From Oceanibium sediminis (GTDB lineage Bacteria > Pseudomonadota > Alphaproteobacteria > Rhodobacterales > Rhodobacteraceae), in the NCBI RefSeq assembly GCF_003265325.1, contig NZ_QGNX01000003.1:310001-374000 (forward strand): DNA of 64,000 nt. Direction: 5' to 3'. Positions 41,647 through 49,544 of the stretch are shown piece after piece. The notes beneath the pieces are model-generated. The model did not search any database. It was not told the origin of the DNA and saw only the letters and a list, made by a program, of their open reading frames with translations. The translations under genes and the position numbers were made by a program. Numbering within the stretch: the first letter of the stretch is position 1; each line of letters begins with the position of its first letter.

Positions 41647-41674
41647 CAATGGCATTTCCGGTATCGGGGCTGGC

Positions 41675-42196
41675 TTAGTGCAGCTTGCCCTTCACGCTGG
41701 AAATCGCTTCGTCGATCAGCGCGTCGGCCTTGCCGGCGTCGATCTTCTGCGAGATGACGTCGGCGGCGGCGCGGACGGCGACGGTGACGGCGCGGTCCTT
41801 GACTTCTCGGACCGCTGCCTGTTCGGCAGAGGCGATCTGGTCGGTCGCGGCCTGAAGGCGACGCGCGATGGTCTCCTGCAGGTCTTCCTTCGCCAGTTCA
41901 AGCGCGGTGTCGGCTTCCGCCTTGGCGGCAGAAATGATGCCGGCGGCCTGGTCGGAGACTTCCTTCTGCTTCCGCTCGAAAGAGGCGAGCAGCGTCTGCG
42001 CTTCCTCGCGCAGGGTGCGTGCTTCGTCGAGTTCGAGCCGGATGCTTTCGGCGCGCCGGTCCAGCATGCCGCCCACCATCGCCGGGATCTTGAAGTACAG
42101 GATCACGCCGATGAACAGCAGGAAGCCCAGCAGCACCACGAAGTCGGTGTTGTTGAGGCTGAAGAACGGGCCTGTCGCCATGGGGAGTATCATCAT
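41675..42196 (-). CDS. atpF: ATP synthase F0 subunit b
   Basis: A 173-residue peripheral-stalk subunit: an N-terminal membrane segment (TDFVVLLGFLLFIGVILYFKIPAMVGGMLDRRA) then a long polar helix ending in SSVKGKLH. Residues after the membrane segment keep the charged right-handed coil pattern. Start ATG 42196 has GAAGGG upstream; internal ATGs at 42193 and 42181 are alternatives. It follows the b' gene by four bases. Together b and b' form a heterodimer, the arrangement of photosynthetic bacteria and many alphaproteobacteria. Confidence 0.93.
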   Translation of the reverse strand: MMILPMATGPFFSLNNTDFVVLLGFLLFIGVILYFKIPAMVGGMLDRRAESIRLELDEARTLREEAQTLLASFERKQKEVSDQAAGIISAAKAEADTALELAKEDLQETIARRLQAATDQIASAEQAAVREVKDRAVTVAVRAAADVISQKIDAGKADALIDEAISSVKGKLH

Positions 42197-42200
42197 GGTG

Positions 42201-42725
42201 TCAGCCCTTCATCCGGTTGGCGACCGCGGCCTTCACAGCCGCATCGTCGGCCACGTCGGGCATCAGCGCCGCAACGATGGCCGCACTGGTTTCGGTCGCG
42301 ACTTCCTCGACGCTTTTCACCGCGCTGGCGCGGATTTCGTCGATGCGGGCCTCGGACTCGGCTGCCTTTGCGGCAATCTCGGCGTCGGCCTTTTCGGTTG
42401 CGAGGGCGAGTTCCTTCTGGATCTCCGCCTTGGTTTCGGCCGCGATGGCCTGCGCCTCGCTGCGCGCCTCGGCCAACGCCTTGTGATAGGCGGCTTCGGC
42501 GGCTTCGGCCTTCTGTTTCAGGTCGGCGGCCACTTCAAGGTCATTGGAAATGACTTCGAAGCGATCCTCGATGATGCCGCCGACACGGGGCATCGCAACG
42601 CGCGTTACGATGAAGTACAGCGCGAGCAGGGCCACCACCAGCCAGAAGATCTGGTTGGGGAAGGTCGAGAAGTCGAGCTGCGGCATGCCAGATGCCGATT
42701 CAGCCCCTTCAGTTGGCGTCGCCAT
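42201..42725 (-). CDS. atpX: ATP synthase F0 subunit b' (second b-type subunit)
   Basis: A 174-residue relative of subunit b with an N-terminal extension ([23 protein letters not shown]) before its membrane segment ([23 protein letters not shown]), then a long Ala/Glu/Lys-rich helix. Start ATG 42725 fits the GGAGAG ribosome site better than the GTG two codons earlier. It lies between atpE and atpF. The gene is named atpX, atpG or atpF2 in different annotations. Confidence 0.92.
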   Translation of the reverse strand: MATPTEGAESASGMPQLDFSTFPNQIFWLVVALLALYFIVTRVAMPRVGGIIEDRFEVISNDLEVAADLKQKAEAAEAAYHKALAEARSEAQAIAAETKAEIQKELALATEKADAEIAAKAAESEARIDEIRASAVKSVEEVATETSAAIVAALMPDVADDAAVKAAVANRMKG

Positions 42726-42780
42726 GGTCACTCTCCGGGGTTGTTCCGCGCGCCGGTTTCCGGCCCGCGCCAGTCAGTCC

Positions 42781-42832
42781 GGCCCCGCGCAAGAGGCGCG
42801 GGGCCGGGACGGTTCTGTCTGATATCAGACAG
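42781..42832 (-). other. Two stem-loops after atpE
   Basis: Just past atpE on the minus strand lie an 18-bp perfect palindrome CTGTCTGATATCAGACAG (42815-42832, covering the atpE stop codon) and a hairpin with 10-bp arms GGCCCCGCGC (42781-42790) and GCGCGGGGCC (42796-42805). No T-tract follows, so part of the transcripts should read through to atpX and atpF. This could raise atpE mRNA to match the ring of about ten or more c subunits. Confidence 0.65.
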
Positions 42833-43061
42833 CGAACATCAGCAGAAGGGCAACCAGGAACGAGAAGATGCCGAGCGCTTCGGCAAAGGCGATGCCGATG
42901 AACAGCGTCGCGGTCTGCTCGCCAGCGGCGGCGGGGTTGCGCAGCGCGCCGGACAGGAAGTTGCCGGCCACGTGGCCCACACCGATGCCTGCGCCGCCCA
43001 TGCCGATGCATGCGAGGCCTGCGCCGATGAATTGACCCATTTCTGCGATATTGCCTTCCAT
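42825..43061 (-). CDS. atpE: ATP synthase F0 subunit c
   Basis: A 78-residue two-helix proteolipid forming the rotor ring. The glycine-rich first helix ([21 protein letters not shown]) and polar loop ([11 protein letters not shown]) are typical; the second helix [18 protein letters not shown] contains the proton-carrying Glu. It lacks sodium-type ligands on inspection. Upstream atpB is 41 bases away and downstream are two stem-loops. Confidence 0.96.
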   Translation of the reverse strand: MEGNIAEMGQFIGAGLACIGMGGAGIGVGHVAGNFLSGALRNPAAAGEQTATLFIGIAFAEALGIFSFLVALLLMFAV

Positions 43062-43102
43062 GATGGATACTCCTCTGTATGGAATGACGGAATTAGGATG
43101 AG

Positions 43103-43858
43103 TTAGTGAGACGGGTGGAGCGCGTCGTTCAGGTAAACGACGGTCAGGATTGCGAAGACGTAGGCCTGGATACAGGCCACCAGCAGCTCCAGCCCGTAGA
43201 TCGCGGTGATCGCGACGATCGGCAGAACCGCGCCTGCGCCAAGAGCGCCCGCGAAGCCTGCGAACACCTTCAGAACGGCGTGACCGGCCATCAGGTTGCC
43301 TGCAAGACGAATGGAGTGGCTGACCGGACGCACGAAGTAGGAGATGATCTCGATCACCGCCAGAACCGGGCGCAGGGGCAGGGGCGCGCTGGTGACCCAG
43401 AACAGACCCAGGAACGCCGCGCCGTGCTTGACGAAGCCGATCGCCGTGACCGTGAAGAACACGGCCAGCGCCAGCACCGCGGTCACCGCGATGTGCGACG
43501 TGACGGAGAAGGACGTGGGGATCAGCGCCAGCAGGTTGGCGAACAGGATGAAAGTGAACAGCGTCAGCACGTAGGGGAAGTACTTCAGACCCTCCTTGCC
43601 GGCGACGTCTTCGACCATCTTGCGGGTGAAACCGTAGAGCATTTCAGCCATGCTCTGACCGCGCGACGGAACGAGAGCCCGCCCGCGGGAGCCGACCACC
43701 AGCACCAGCGTAATCGCCAGGACCGTCAGCGCCATCCACATGGTGGCGTTGGTGGGGGTGTACCAGCTGATCGGCCCGTCGCCGAACAGCGGCTTGACCA
43801 CGAACTGATCCATCGGATGGATGTTGAAGCCGCTGCCTTCTTGCGCCGGTTCTGCCAT
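43103..43858 (-). CDS. atpB: ATP synthase F0 subunit a
   Basis: A 251-residue membrane protein forming the proton half-channels. The essential Arg lies in [13 protein letters not shown], followed by the conserved [25 protein letters not shown] near the C terminus. Five to six hydrophobic segments are apparent. It starts 3 bases after the atpI stop. Confidence 0.95.
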   Translation of the reverse strand: MAEPAQEGSGFNIHPMDQFVVKPLFGDGPISWYTPTNATMWMALTVLAITLVLVVGSRGRALVPSRGQSMAEMLYGFTRKMVEDVAGKEGLKYFPYVLTLFTFILFANLLALIPTSFSVTSHIAVTAVLALAVFFTVTAIGFVKHGAAFLGLFWVTSAPLPLRPVLAVIEIISYFVRPVSHSIRLAGNLMAGHAVLKVFAGFAGALGAGAVLPIVAITAIYGLELLVACIQAYVFAILTVVYLNDALHPSH

Positions 43859-43861
43859 TGC

Positions 43862-44182
43862 TTACTCCGCCTCACCATTGGACCGCTCATGGTCCCGCTT
43901 CACTTCTTCCGCCGAGCGCATCATCGTGCGGATCCCGGCGGCAAAACCCAGAAGGGCGAAAATCACCAGGAACACGGGCAGCGTGCCGAACAGCACGTCG
44001 AGCCCGTAGCCGATGAAGCAGCCCAGCGCCATGCCGACCACCAGTTCCAAGACCATGCGCCACGCCAGCGAGCTGGTGTCGTACTTGTTCCGTCCGGCCC
44101 GCTTGGGCTGCCGCGCCTTCTGGACTGCGGCGATCCTCTCCTCCAACTGGCGGAGGCGGTCCGGGTCTGGTTCGTCGGCCAT
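43862..44182 (-). CDS. atpI: AtpI/AtpZ-type ATP synthase accessory protein
   Basis: A 106-residue protein with a charged N terminus (LRQLEERIAAVQKARQPKRAGRNKY) and two membrane segments (MVLELVVGMALGCFIGYGLDVLFG, LPVFLVIFALLGFAAGIRTMMRS), as in the AtpZ/AtpI family that aids c-ring assembly or magnesium supply. First gene of the F0 operon, about 50 bases downstream of the predicted transcription start. The F1 genes are elsewhere in the genome. Confidence 0.88.
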   Translation of the reverse strand: MADEPDPDRLRQLEERIAAVQKARQPKRAGRNKYDTSSLAWRMVLELVVGMALGCFIGYGLDVLFGTLPVFLVIFALLGFAAGIRTMMRSAEEVKRDHERSNGEAE

Positions 44183-44239
44183 CTTCCAAGCCTTTTCGCC
44201 CGCCGAAGCACCAAAACGGCCCCCGGCTAACTCGGGCGG

Positions 44240-44268
44240 ACACTAGGGGTGGGGGAAGGGCAAGTCAA
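44240..44268 (-). promoter_or_regulatory. Predicted sigma-70 promoter of the atp F0 operon
   Basis: Reading the minus strand, -35 TTGACT (complement of 44263-44268), a 17-base spacer, and -10 TAGTGT (44240-44245) lie about 58 bases before atpI. Immediately upstream, 44275-44325 is strikingly AT-rich with runs of A and T, resembling an UP element. The spacing and -35 are the best in the window. Confidence 0.75.
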
Positions 44269-44393
44269 GCAAGCTTGGAAGGTTTTTGATTCGGTTTAAA
44301 ATATTGATTTTGCGTGATAAAAAATGGGTGCGACCGGCGGGCGCAGGCGCGGGGTGAAAAGGGTTTCGGCGCAGCGAAGCGGTTGCGATCCAT

Positions 44394-44409
44394 TCAACCA
44401 TTTGGTTGA
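44394..44409. promoter_or_regulatory. Perfect operator dyad upstream of the ArsR gene
   Basis: TCAACCATTTGGTTGA is a 16-bp perfect inverted repeat (7-bp arms, TT centre) ending 32 bases before the ArsR start codon. ArsR-family repressors of this type commonly bind AACC-N2-4-GGTT dyads in their own promoters, so autoregulation is likely. Confidence 0.65.
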
Positions 44410-44441
44410 CGATTCATCTTGAAGCGGTCACCACGGGTCTT

Positions 44442-44789
44442 ATGACCGCCGAAGACGCACATCTCGACTCCACCTTCGCCGCCCTGGCCGATCCGACCCG
44501 CCGGGCGATCGTGACCCGTCTGTTGGAGGGGGATTGCACGGTGGGTGACCTTGCAGAGCCGTTCGAGATGTCGCTTGCCGCCGTGTCCAAGCACCTGGCG
44601 ATCCTGACCCGCGCGGGTCTTGTCACCCAGACCCGGGAGGGGCGCACCAAGTGGTGCCGGCTGGAAGTGACGAGCCTGCGCCCCGCCGCGCTGTGGATGG
44701 AAGCCTTCGGCAGTTTCGGCGCCGGGGACCTGGACGCGCTGGAAGCCATGCTGATCCAGCAGGGGCTGGCGGAGCCGGATCAGCCCTGA
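44442..44789 (+). CDS. ArsR-family winged-helix transcriptional regulator
   Basis: A 115-residue regulator: LADPTRRAIVTRLLEGDCTVGDLAEPFEMSLAAVSKHLAILTRAGLV contains the winged helix, followed by the wing TREGRTKWCRLE. The metal-binding ELCVCDL box of classical ArsR/SmtB proteins is absent, so metal sensing is doubtful. I use ATG 44442; the frame is open to TTG 44406, but that lies in the operator dyad. Such regulators often pair with an SRPBCC (AHSA1-like) gene; none follows here. Confidence 0.87.
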   Translation: MTAEDAHLDSTFAALADPTRRAIVTRLLEGDCTVGDLAEPFEMSLAAVSKHLAILTRAGLVTQTREGRTKWCRLEVTSLRPAALWMEAFGSFGAGDLDALEAMLIQQGLAEPDQP

Positions 44790-44832
44790 GGGCTGATGCC
44801 TCCGGCGGGGATATTTGAAGACTTTGGAGGGG
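44779..44832. repeat. Palindrome at the ArsR stop plus CCTCCGGCGGGGATATTT element
   Basis: ATCAGCCC-TGA-GGGCTGAT (44779-44797) is a perfect hairpin whose loop is the ArsR stop codon. It runs into GCCTCCGGCGGGGATATTTG and a closing GGAGG (44797-44832). I recall CCTCCGGCGGGGATATTT-type stretches as recurring intergenic elements in Rhodobacteraceae; this is memory, not a search. It separates two convergent genes. Confidence 0.4.
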
Positions 44833-44842
44833 CGGGTCCCGG

Positions 44843-45775
44843 TTATTGGGCCTGCGTGATGGAGACGAAGACGTCTTCCAGGTCCGGCTCCTCGGTGGCG
44901 ATATCGCGGATGTGGATGTTCGCCGCGCGCACCGCGTCCAGAAGCGCCTCGGCCGGGGTTTCGCCGGGGGAGTAGGTGAGGGCGAGCGCGCCGTTCGGGC
45001 GGGTGTCCAGCGTCACGCCCTCGGGCAGGATCAGGTTCCCGGTCGGGGCGCTTTCCGGCGTGATCACCAGCGTCTTGGCGTTCATCCGGGACAGCAGGTT
45101 CGACGTGTCGTCGCAGGCGACGAGGCGGCCGTGGTTGATGATGGCGATCCGGTCGCACATTTCCTGGGCTTCTTCCAGGTAGTGGGTCGTCAGGATGATC
45201 GTGGTGCCCTGGCGGTTCAACTCGCGCACGTAGGCCCAGAGCATCTGGCGCAGCTCGATATCCACGCCGGCGGTGGGTTCGTCGAGGACCAGAACAGCGG
45301 GCGTGTGCACCAGCGCCTTGGCGATCAGCAGGCGGCGGCGCATGCCCCCGGACAGGCTGCGGGCGTAGGCGTCCGCCTTGTCCAGCAGGCCCACGGCGGA
45401 GAGGATTTCTTCCGTGCGGCGCTGGGACTTCGGCACGCCGTACAGGCCGGCCTGCACCTCCATCGCGGCGCGCGGGGTGAAGAAGGGGTCGAGGTTCAGC
45501 TCCTGGGGCACCACGCCGATGGCCGCGCGGGACTGGCGCGGGTTGCGGTCCTGGTCGAAGCCCCAGATTTCCACCGTGCCGGAGGTCTTGGTGACCAAAC
45601 CCGCCAGGATGTTGATCGTGGTCGACTTGCCCGCCCCGTTCGGCCCAAGCAGGCCGAAGATGGAGCCGCGCGGCACCTCCAGGTCCAGCCCGTGCAGGGC
45701 TACCTTCGCCTCGGAGCGGCCGGAGGCGGCGTAGGTCTTGGTCAGACCTTTGATGCTGATGGCTGTGTCGGGCAT
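44843..45775 (-). CDS. ABC-2-type transporter ATP-binding protein, no adjacent permease
   Basis: A 310-residue ATPase of the drug/export (YadG, CcmA, DrrA) type: Walker A GPNGAGKST at 44-52, signature LSGGMRRR, Walker B VLVLDEP followed by TAGVD, and the H-loop LTTHYLEEA. The last 80 residues form a C-terminal extension common in this group. Start ATG 45775 has GGAGGG upstream. Usually an ABC-2 permease follows within the operon, but here the next gene downstream is the convergent arsR and upstream is a divergent gene, so the partner must be elsewhere. Confidence 0.88.
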   Translation of the reverse strand: MPDTAISIKGLTKTYAASGRSEAKVALHGLDLEVPRGSIFGLLGPNGAGKSTTINILAGLVTKTSGTVEIWGFDQDRNPRQSRAAIGVVPQELNLDPFFTPRAAMEVQAGLYGVPKSQRRTEEILSAVGLLDKADAYARSLSGGMRRRLLIAKALVHTPAVLVLDEPTAGVDIELRQMLWAYVRELNRQGTTIILTTHYLEEAQEMCDRIAIINHGRLVACDDTSNLLSRMNAKTLVITPESAPTGNLILPEGVTLDTRPNGALALTYSPGETPAEALLDAVRAANIHIRDIATEEPDLEDVFVSITQAQ

Positions 45776-45903
45776 GATCCCTCCGAAGGTGCGGGGCGCG
45801 GGTACATGGGCCCGGAAAACCGGACCCGGCTGATCTGAAACAGGTTTTGGGTCCGAAACACAAGGGTTGCCTTCGCGGCCCCCGGCATTTGGCCATTCTG
45901 CTG

Positions 45904-45931
45904 TTGCAGAAGAAAAATGCCGCCCTAGAAT
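45904..45931 (+). promoter_or_regulatory. Predicted promoter for the zinc-finger / polA genes
   Basis: TTGCAG (45904-45909), a 16-base spacer and TAGAAT (45926-45931) match sigma-70 elements at four and five of six positions. The site lies 47 bases before the zinc-finger start codon in an AT-richer patch. Confidence 0.6.
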
Positions 45932-45978
45932 GTGGCCCGCGCCCCGGCGCCGAACATTCCCACCAAAGAGGTAGCCCC

Positions 45979-46155
45979 ATGTCCACCGATGTCCCCGAGG
46001 TCGAGATCGTGACCCAGAAAAGGGTCGCCTGCGATGGCGGCACGCTGGGGCATCCCCGTGTCTGGCTGCAGATCGATCCCGAGACCGGCTACGTCGAATG
46101 CGGCTATTGCGACAAGCGCTACATCCTGAAGGACGGGCCGGCCGACAAGGGCTGA
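45979..46155 (+). CDS. Small zinc-finger protein (zf-CHCC, NDUFS6-like)
   Basis: A 58-residue protein with Cys and His arranged as VACDGG…HPRVWLQID…[11 protein letters not shown], the C-x-H-x-CxxC zinc site of the CHCC family. Mitochondrial complex I accessory subunit NDUFS6 has the same fold, and alphaproteobacterial members have been linked to complex I. Start ATG 45979 follows AAAGAGG. It is 77 bases before polA on the same strand, without sign of coupling. Confidence 0.88.
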   Translation: MSTDVPEVEIVTQKRVACDGGTLGHPRVWLQIDPETGYVECGYCDKRYILKDGPADKG

Positions 46156-46232
46156 CCCGAGCCCCCCTGTTGCCGGTGGTCAAATCGGCCGGGCCGGGTC
46201 ATAACGGCCGCGTAGCGCAACGGGAGAATGAC

Positions 46233-49052
46233 ATGGACGCGACTTTCGGCAAGGGATGCCACCTGCATCTGATCGACGGATCGGCCTTCATCTTTCGTGC
46301 GTTCCACGCGCTGCCCCCGCTCAGCCGCAAGTCGGACGGCCTGCCCATCGGGGCGGTCGCTGGCTTTTGCAACATGATCTTCAAGATGGTCGAGGATAAC
46401 ACCGGGCCGGATGCGCCGACCCATGTTGCGGTGATCTTCGACAAGGGCAGCCACACCTTCCGCAACGACCTGTATGACCAGTACAAGGCCAACCGCGACG
46501 AGATGCCAGAGGATCTGCGCCCACAGATCCCCCTGACCCGCGAGGCGACCCGCGCCTTCAACATCGCCTGTATCGAGAAGGAAGGCTTCGAGGCCGACGA
46601 CATCATCGCCACCTACGCCCGCGAGGCGCGGGAGGCGGGCGGGCGCGTCACCATCATCAGCTCGGACAAGGACCTGATGCAGCTGGTTGGCGGCGGAGTC
46701 GAAATGTTCGACGCGATGAAGAACACGCGCCTCGGCCCGGAGGAGGTGGAGGCGAAATTCGGCGTCGGCCCGGACCGGGTGGTCGACGTGCAGGCGCTGG
46801 CCGGGGATTCGGTGGACAACATTCCGGGCGCGCCGGGGATCGGGATCAAGACGGCGGCGCTGCTGATCAACGAGTATGGCGACCTCGACACGCTGCTGGA
46901 GCGTGCGGAGGAGATCAAGCAGCCCAAGCGCCGCCAGACGCTGATCGATCACGCCGACCAGATCCGCCTGTCCCGCAAGCTGGTGACGCTGGATCAGAAC
47001 ATGGAGGGGCTGGACCCGCTGGAGGCGCTGGAGGTCCGCGACCCCGTGGCCGAGGATCTGCTGGGCTTCCTGAGCGAGATGGAGTTCCGCACCCTCACCA
47101 AGCGCATCGCGGACAAGCTGGGCGCCGAGGTGCCGGAAATGCCCGAGCCGGGCAGCCTTGCGGCCAGCAACGACACCGGCGGCCCGGTGGCGGCGGACGT
47201 GCTGGAGGCCCCTTTCGGCGAAGGCTATGAAACCGTGCGCGACGCCGAGGCGCTGGCGCGCTGGATCGACGCGATCCGGGATCGCGGCTATGTCGCGGTG
47301 GACACCGAAACCACCGGGCTGGACGAAATGCGCGCCGAGTTGGTCGGCATCTGCCTGTCGGTGGAGCCGGGGCAGGCGTGCTACATCCCCCTGGCGCATG
47401 TGAACGGCAAGGGCGACCTGCTGGGCGGGGCTGAGCGGATCGAGGGGCAGCTTGAACTTCAGGCAACGCTCGACGCGCTGCGCCCGGTGCTTGAGGATGA
47501 CGCGATCCTCAAGATCGGCCAGAACATGAAGTACGACATGAAGATCCTGGCCCGCTATGGAGTGGATGTCGCGCCGATCGCGGACACCATGCTGATGAGC
47601 TACGCCTGCCACGCGGGTCTGCACGGTCACGGCATGGATACGCTGTCGGAGCGCTACCTCAACCACACGCCGGTGCCGATCAAGTCGATCCTGGGCAGCG
47701 GCAAGAGCCAGATCACCTTCGACCAGGTGCCCATCGACGACGCGACGCCCTACGCCGCCGAGGATGCGGACATTACGCTGCGCCTGTGGAAGCTGTTCGC
47801 GCCCAAACTCCCGGCAGAGCGGGTGACGACCGTTTACGAGACGATGGAGCGCCCCCTGGTCCCGGTGCTGGCGCGGATGGAGATGCGCGGCATCAAGGTC
47901 GACCGCGACCATTTGAGCCGCATGTCCAACACCTTCGCCCAGAAGATGGCCGGGCTGGAGGCGGAGATCCACGAGCTCGCCGGGCGCAGCTTCAACGTCG
48001 GCAGTCCCAAGCAGCTGGGCGAGATCCTCTTTGACGAGATGAGCCTTGAGGGTGGCAAGAAGGGCAAGACCGGCGCCTATGCCACCGGCGCGGACGTGCT
48101 GGAAACGCTCGCCGCACAGGGCCATGACCTGCCCGCGCAGGTGCTGGACTGGCGCCAGCTTTCGAAGCTGAAATCGACCTACACCGATGCGTTGCAGGAA
48201 CATATCCACCCGGACACCGGGCGGGTCCACACGTCTTATGCGATCGCGGGGGCGAACACCGGGCGCTTGGCCTCGACCGATCCGAACCTGCAGAACATCC
48301 CCGTGCGGACAGAGGAAGGGCGGCGCATCCGCGAAGCCTTCGTGGCCGAGAAGGGGAACGTGCTGCTCAGCCTCGACTATAGCCAGATAGAGCTCAGGAT
48401 CCTGGCGCATATCGCCGGGATCGACAGCCTGAAACAGGCGTTCCGCGACGGGCTGGACATCCACGCCATGACCGCGTCCGAGATGTTCGACGTGCCGCTG
48501 GACGAGATGACGTCAGAGGTGCGGCGCAAGGCCAAGGCGATCAACTTCGGGGTGATCTACGGCATCTCGGCCTTCGGGCTGTCCAACAACCTGCGCATCC
48601 CGCGGGAAGAGGCGAAGGGCTTCATCGACCGCTATTTCGAACGCTTCCCCGGCATTCGCGAGTACATGGACGAAACCATCGCCTTCGCAAAGGAACACGG
48701 CTACGTGCAGACGCTGTTCGGGCGCAAGATCCACACGCCCGAGATCGGCTCGAAAGGCCCGCGCGCGGGGTTTGCCCAGCGTGCGGCGATCAACGCGCCG
48801 ATCCAGGGCACGGCGGCGGACGTGATCCGCCGCGCGATGGTGCGCGTTGAACCCGCGCTGGCCGACCTGCCGGCGAAGATGCTGCTTCAGGTGCACGACG
48901 AACTGCTGTTCGAGGTGCCCGAGGATGCGGTGGACGACACCATCGCCGCGGTGCGCGGCGTGATGGAGGGGGCCGCGGAGCCCGCCGTCAAGCTGGACGT
49001 GCCGCTGACGGTGGAGGCGGGGCAGGGCGCGAACTGGGCCGAGGCGCACTAG
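46233..49052 (+). CDS. polA: DNA polymerase I
   Basis: A 939-residue three-domain polymerase. The 5'-nuclease spans about 1-290 with helix-hairpin-helix SVDNIPGAPGIGIKTAA. The 3'-5' exonuclease (about 340-540) keeps its metal ligands DTETTGLD near residue 356 and AAEDADITLRL, so proofreading should be active. The polymerase domain has motif A LDYSQIELR near 714, motif B RRKAKAINFGVIYG and motif C VHDELLFEV near 886. Start ATG 46233 has GGGAG upstream; the frame is open earlier but overlaps the zinc-finger gene. Confidence 0.96.
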   Translation: MDATFGKGCHLHLIDGSAFIFRAFHALPPLSRKSDGLPIGAVAGFCNMIFKMVEDNTGPDAPTHVAVIFDKGSHTFRNDLYDQYKANRDEMPEDLRPQIPLTREATRAFNIACIEKEGFEADDIIATYAREAREAGGRVTIISSDKDLMQLVGGGVEMFDAMKNTRLGPEEVEAKFGVGPDRVVDVQALAGDSVDNIPGAPGIGIKTAALLINEYGDLDTLLERAEEIKQPKRRQTLIDHADQIRLSRKLVTLDQNMEGLDPLEALEVRDPVAEDLLGFLSEMEFRTLTKRIADKLGAEVPEMPEPGSLAASNDTGGPVAADVLEAPFGEGYETVRDAEALARWIDAIRDRGYVAVDTETTGLDEMRAELVGICLSVEPGQACYIPLAHVNGKGDLLGGAERIEGQLELQATLDALRPVLEDDAILKIGQNMKYDMKILARYGVDVAPIADTMLMSYACHAGLHGHGMDTLSERYLNHTPVPIKSILGSGKSQITFDQVPIDDATPYAAEDADITLRLWKLFAPKLPAERVTTVYETMERPLVPVLARMEMRGIKVDRDHLSRMSNTFAQKMAGLEAEIHELAGRSFNVGSPKQLGEILFDEMSLEGGKKGKTGAYATGADVLETLAAQGHDLPAQVLDWRQLSKLKSTYTDALQEHIHPDTGRVHTSYAIAGANTGRLASTDPNLQNIPVRTEEGRRIREAFVAEKGNVLLSLDYSQIELRILAHIAGIDSLKQAFRDGLDIHAMTASEMFDVPLDEMTSEVRRKAKAINFGVIYGISAFGLSNNLRIPREEAKGFIDRYFERFPGIREYMDETIAFAKEHGYVQTLFGRKIHTPEIGSKGPRAGFAQRAAINAPIQGTAADVIRRAMVRVEPALADLPAKMLLQVHDELLFEVPEDAVDDTIAAVRGVMEGAAEPAVKLDVPLTVEAGQGANWAEAH

Positions 49053-49067
49053 CCCCCCCGGGCGCAC

Positions 49068-49499
49068 TCAGTAGATCCTTGCCAGCCCTTCCTTCGGGTT
49101 GCGGTTCCAGGGGCTTAGGTCCAGCACGATCGCCAGCACCCGTTGCGGCGTGCCGTCCGGCTTGCGGATCGGGGCATATGTCATGGCGCACCACAGGGTG
49201 TTGCCGTCGGCGGCGACAAGCTCACGCTCCTCGCTGCGCACCTCGGCGTCGAGGATGCGTTGCCAGTGCGTGGCGTAATAGGCGTCATGCCGGCCCTTTT
49301 CGCCCATCAGCATCTGGTAGCTCATGTCGCACAGCACCTGGTGGGGCCAGCCGAGCAGCGCCTGCAGGTTGGGGTTGGCTTCCAGCACCCGGCTGTCGGG
49401 CGCGAACCAGGCCAGGCATTGCGTGGCATCCAGCGCGGCCATCAGGCCCCGGCGATCCTGCCGGTCTGCCTGGTGCAGGCGCAAACGGTGGTGGGACAT
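49068..49499 (-). CDS. Stand-alone PAS-domain protein
   Basis: A 143-residue protein consisting of one PAS fold: LAWFAPDSRVLEANPNLQALLGW, YYATHWQRILDAEVRSEERELVAADGNTLWCAMTYAPIRKPDG and RVLAIVLDLSP. No output domain (kinase, GGDEF, helix-turn-helix) is present, so it would signal by binding a partner. The sequence style is that of PAS modules in chemoreceptors. Start ATG 49499 has GAGAGGA upstream. It is 45 bases downstream of the TetR gene on the same strand. Confidence 0.75.
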   Translation of the reverse strand: MSHHRLRLHQADRQDRRGLMAALDATQCLAWFAPDSRVLEANPNLQALLGWPHQVLCDMSYQMLMGEKGRHDAYYATHWQRILDAEVRSEERELVAADGNTLWCAMTYAPIRKPDGTPQRVLAIVLDLSPWNRNPKEGLARIY

Positions 49500-49544
49500 G
49501 GCTTCCTCTCACGGCAGTTCGCCGCGAGGCTTAGCGCCCGTCGG

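Noticed and set aside
46119-48464. Long minus-strand open frame opposite polA
   Set aside because: It is a codon-position shadow of polA; no recognisable protein and no ribosome site.
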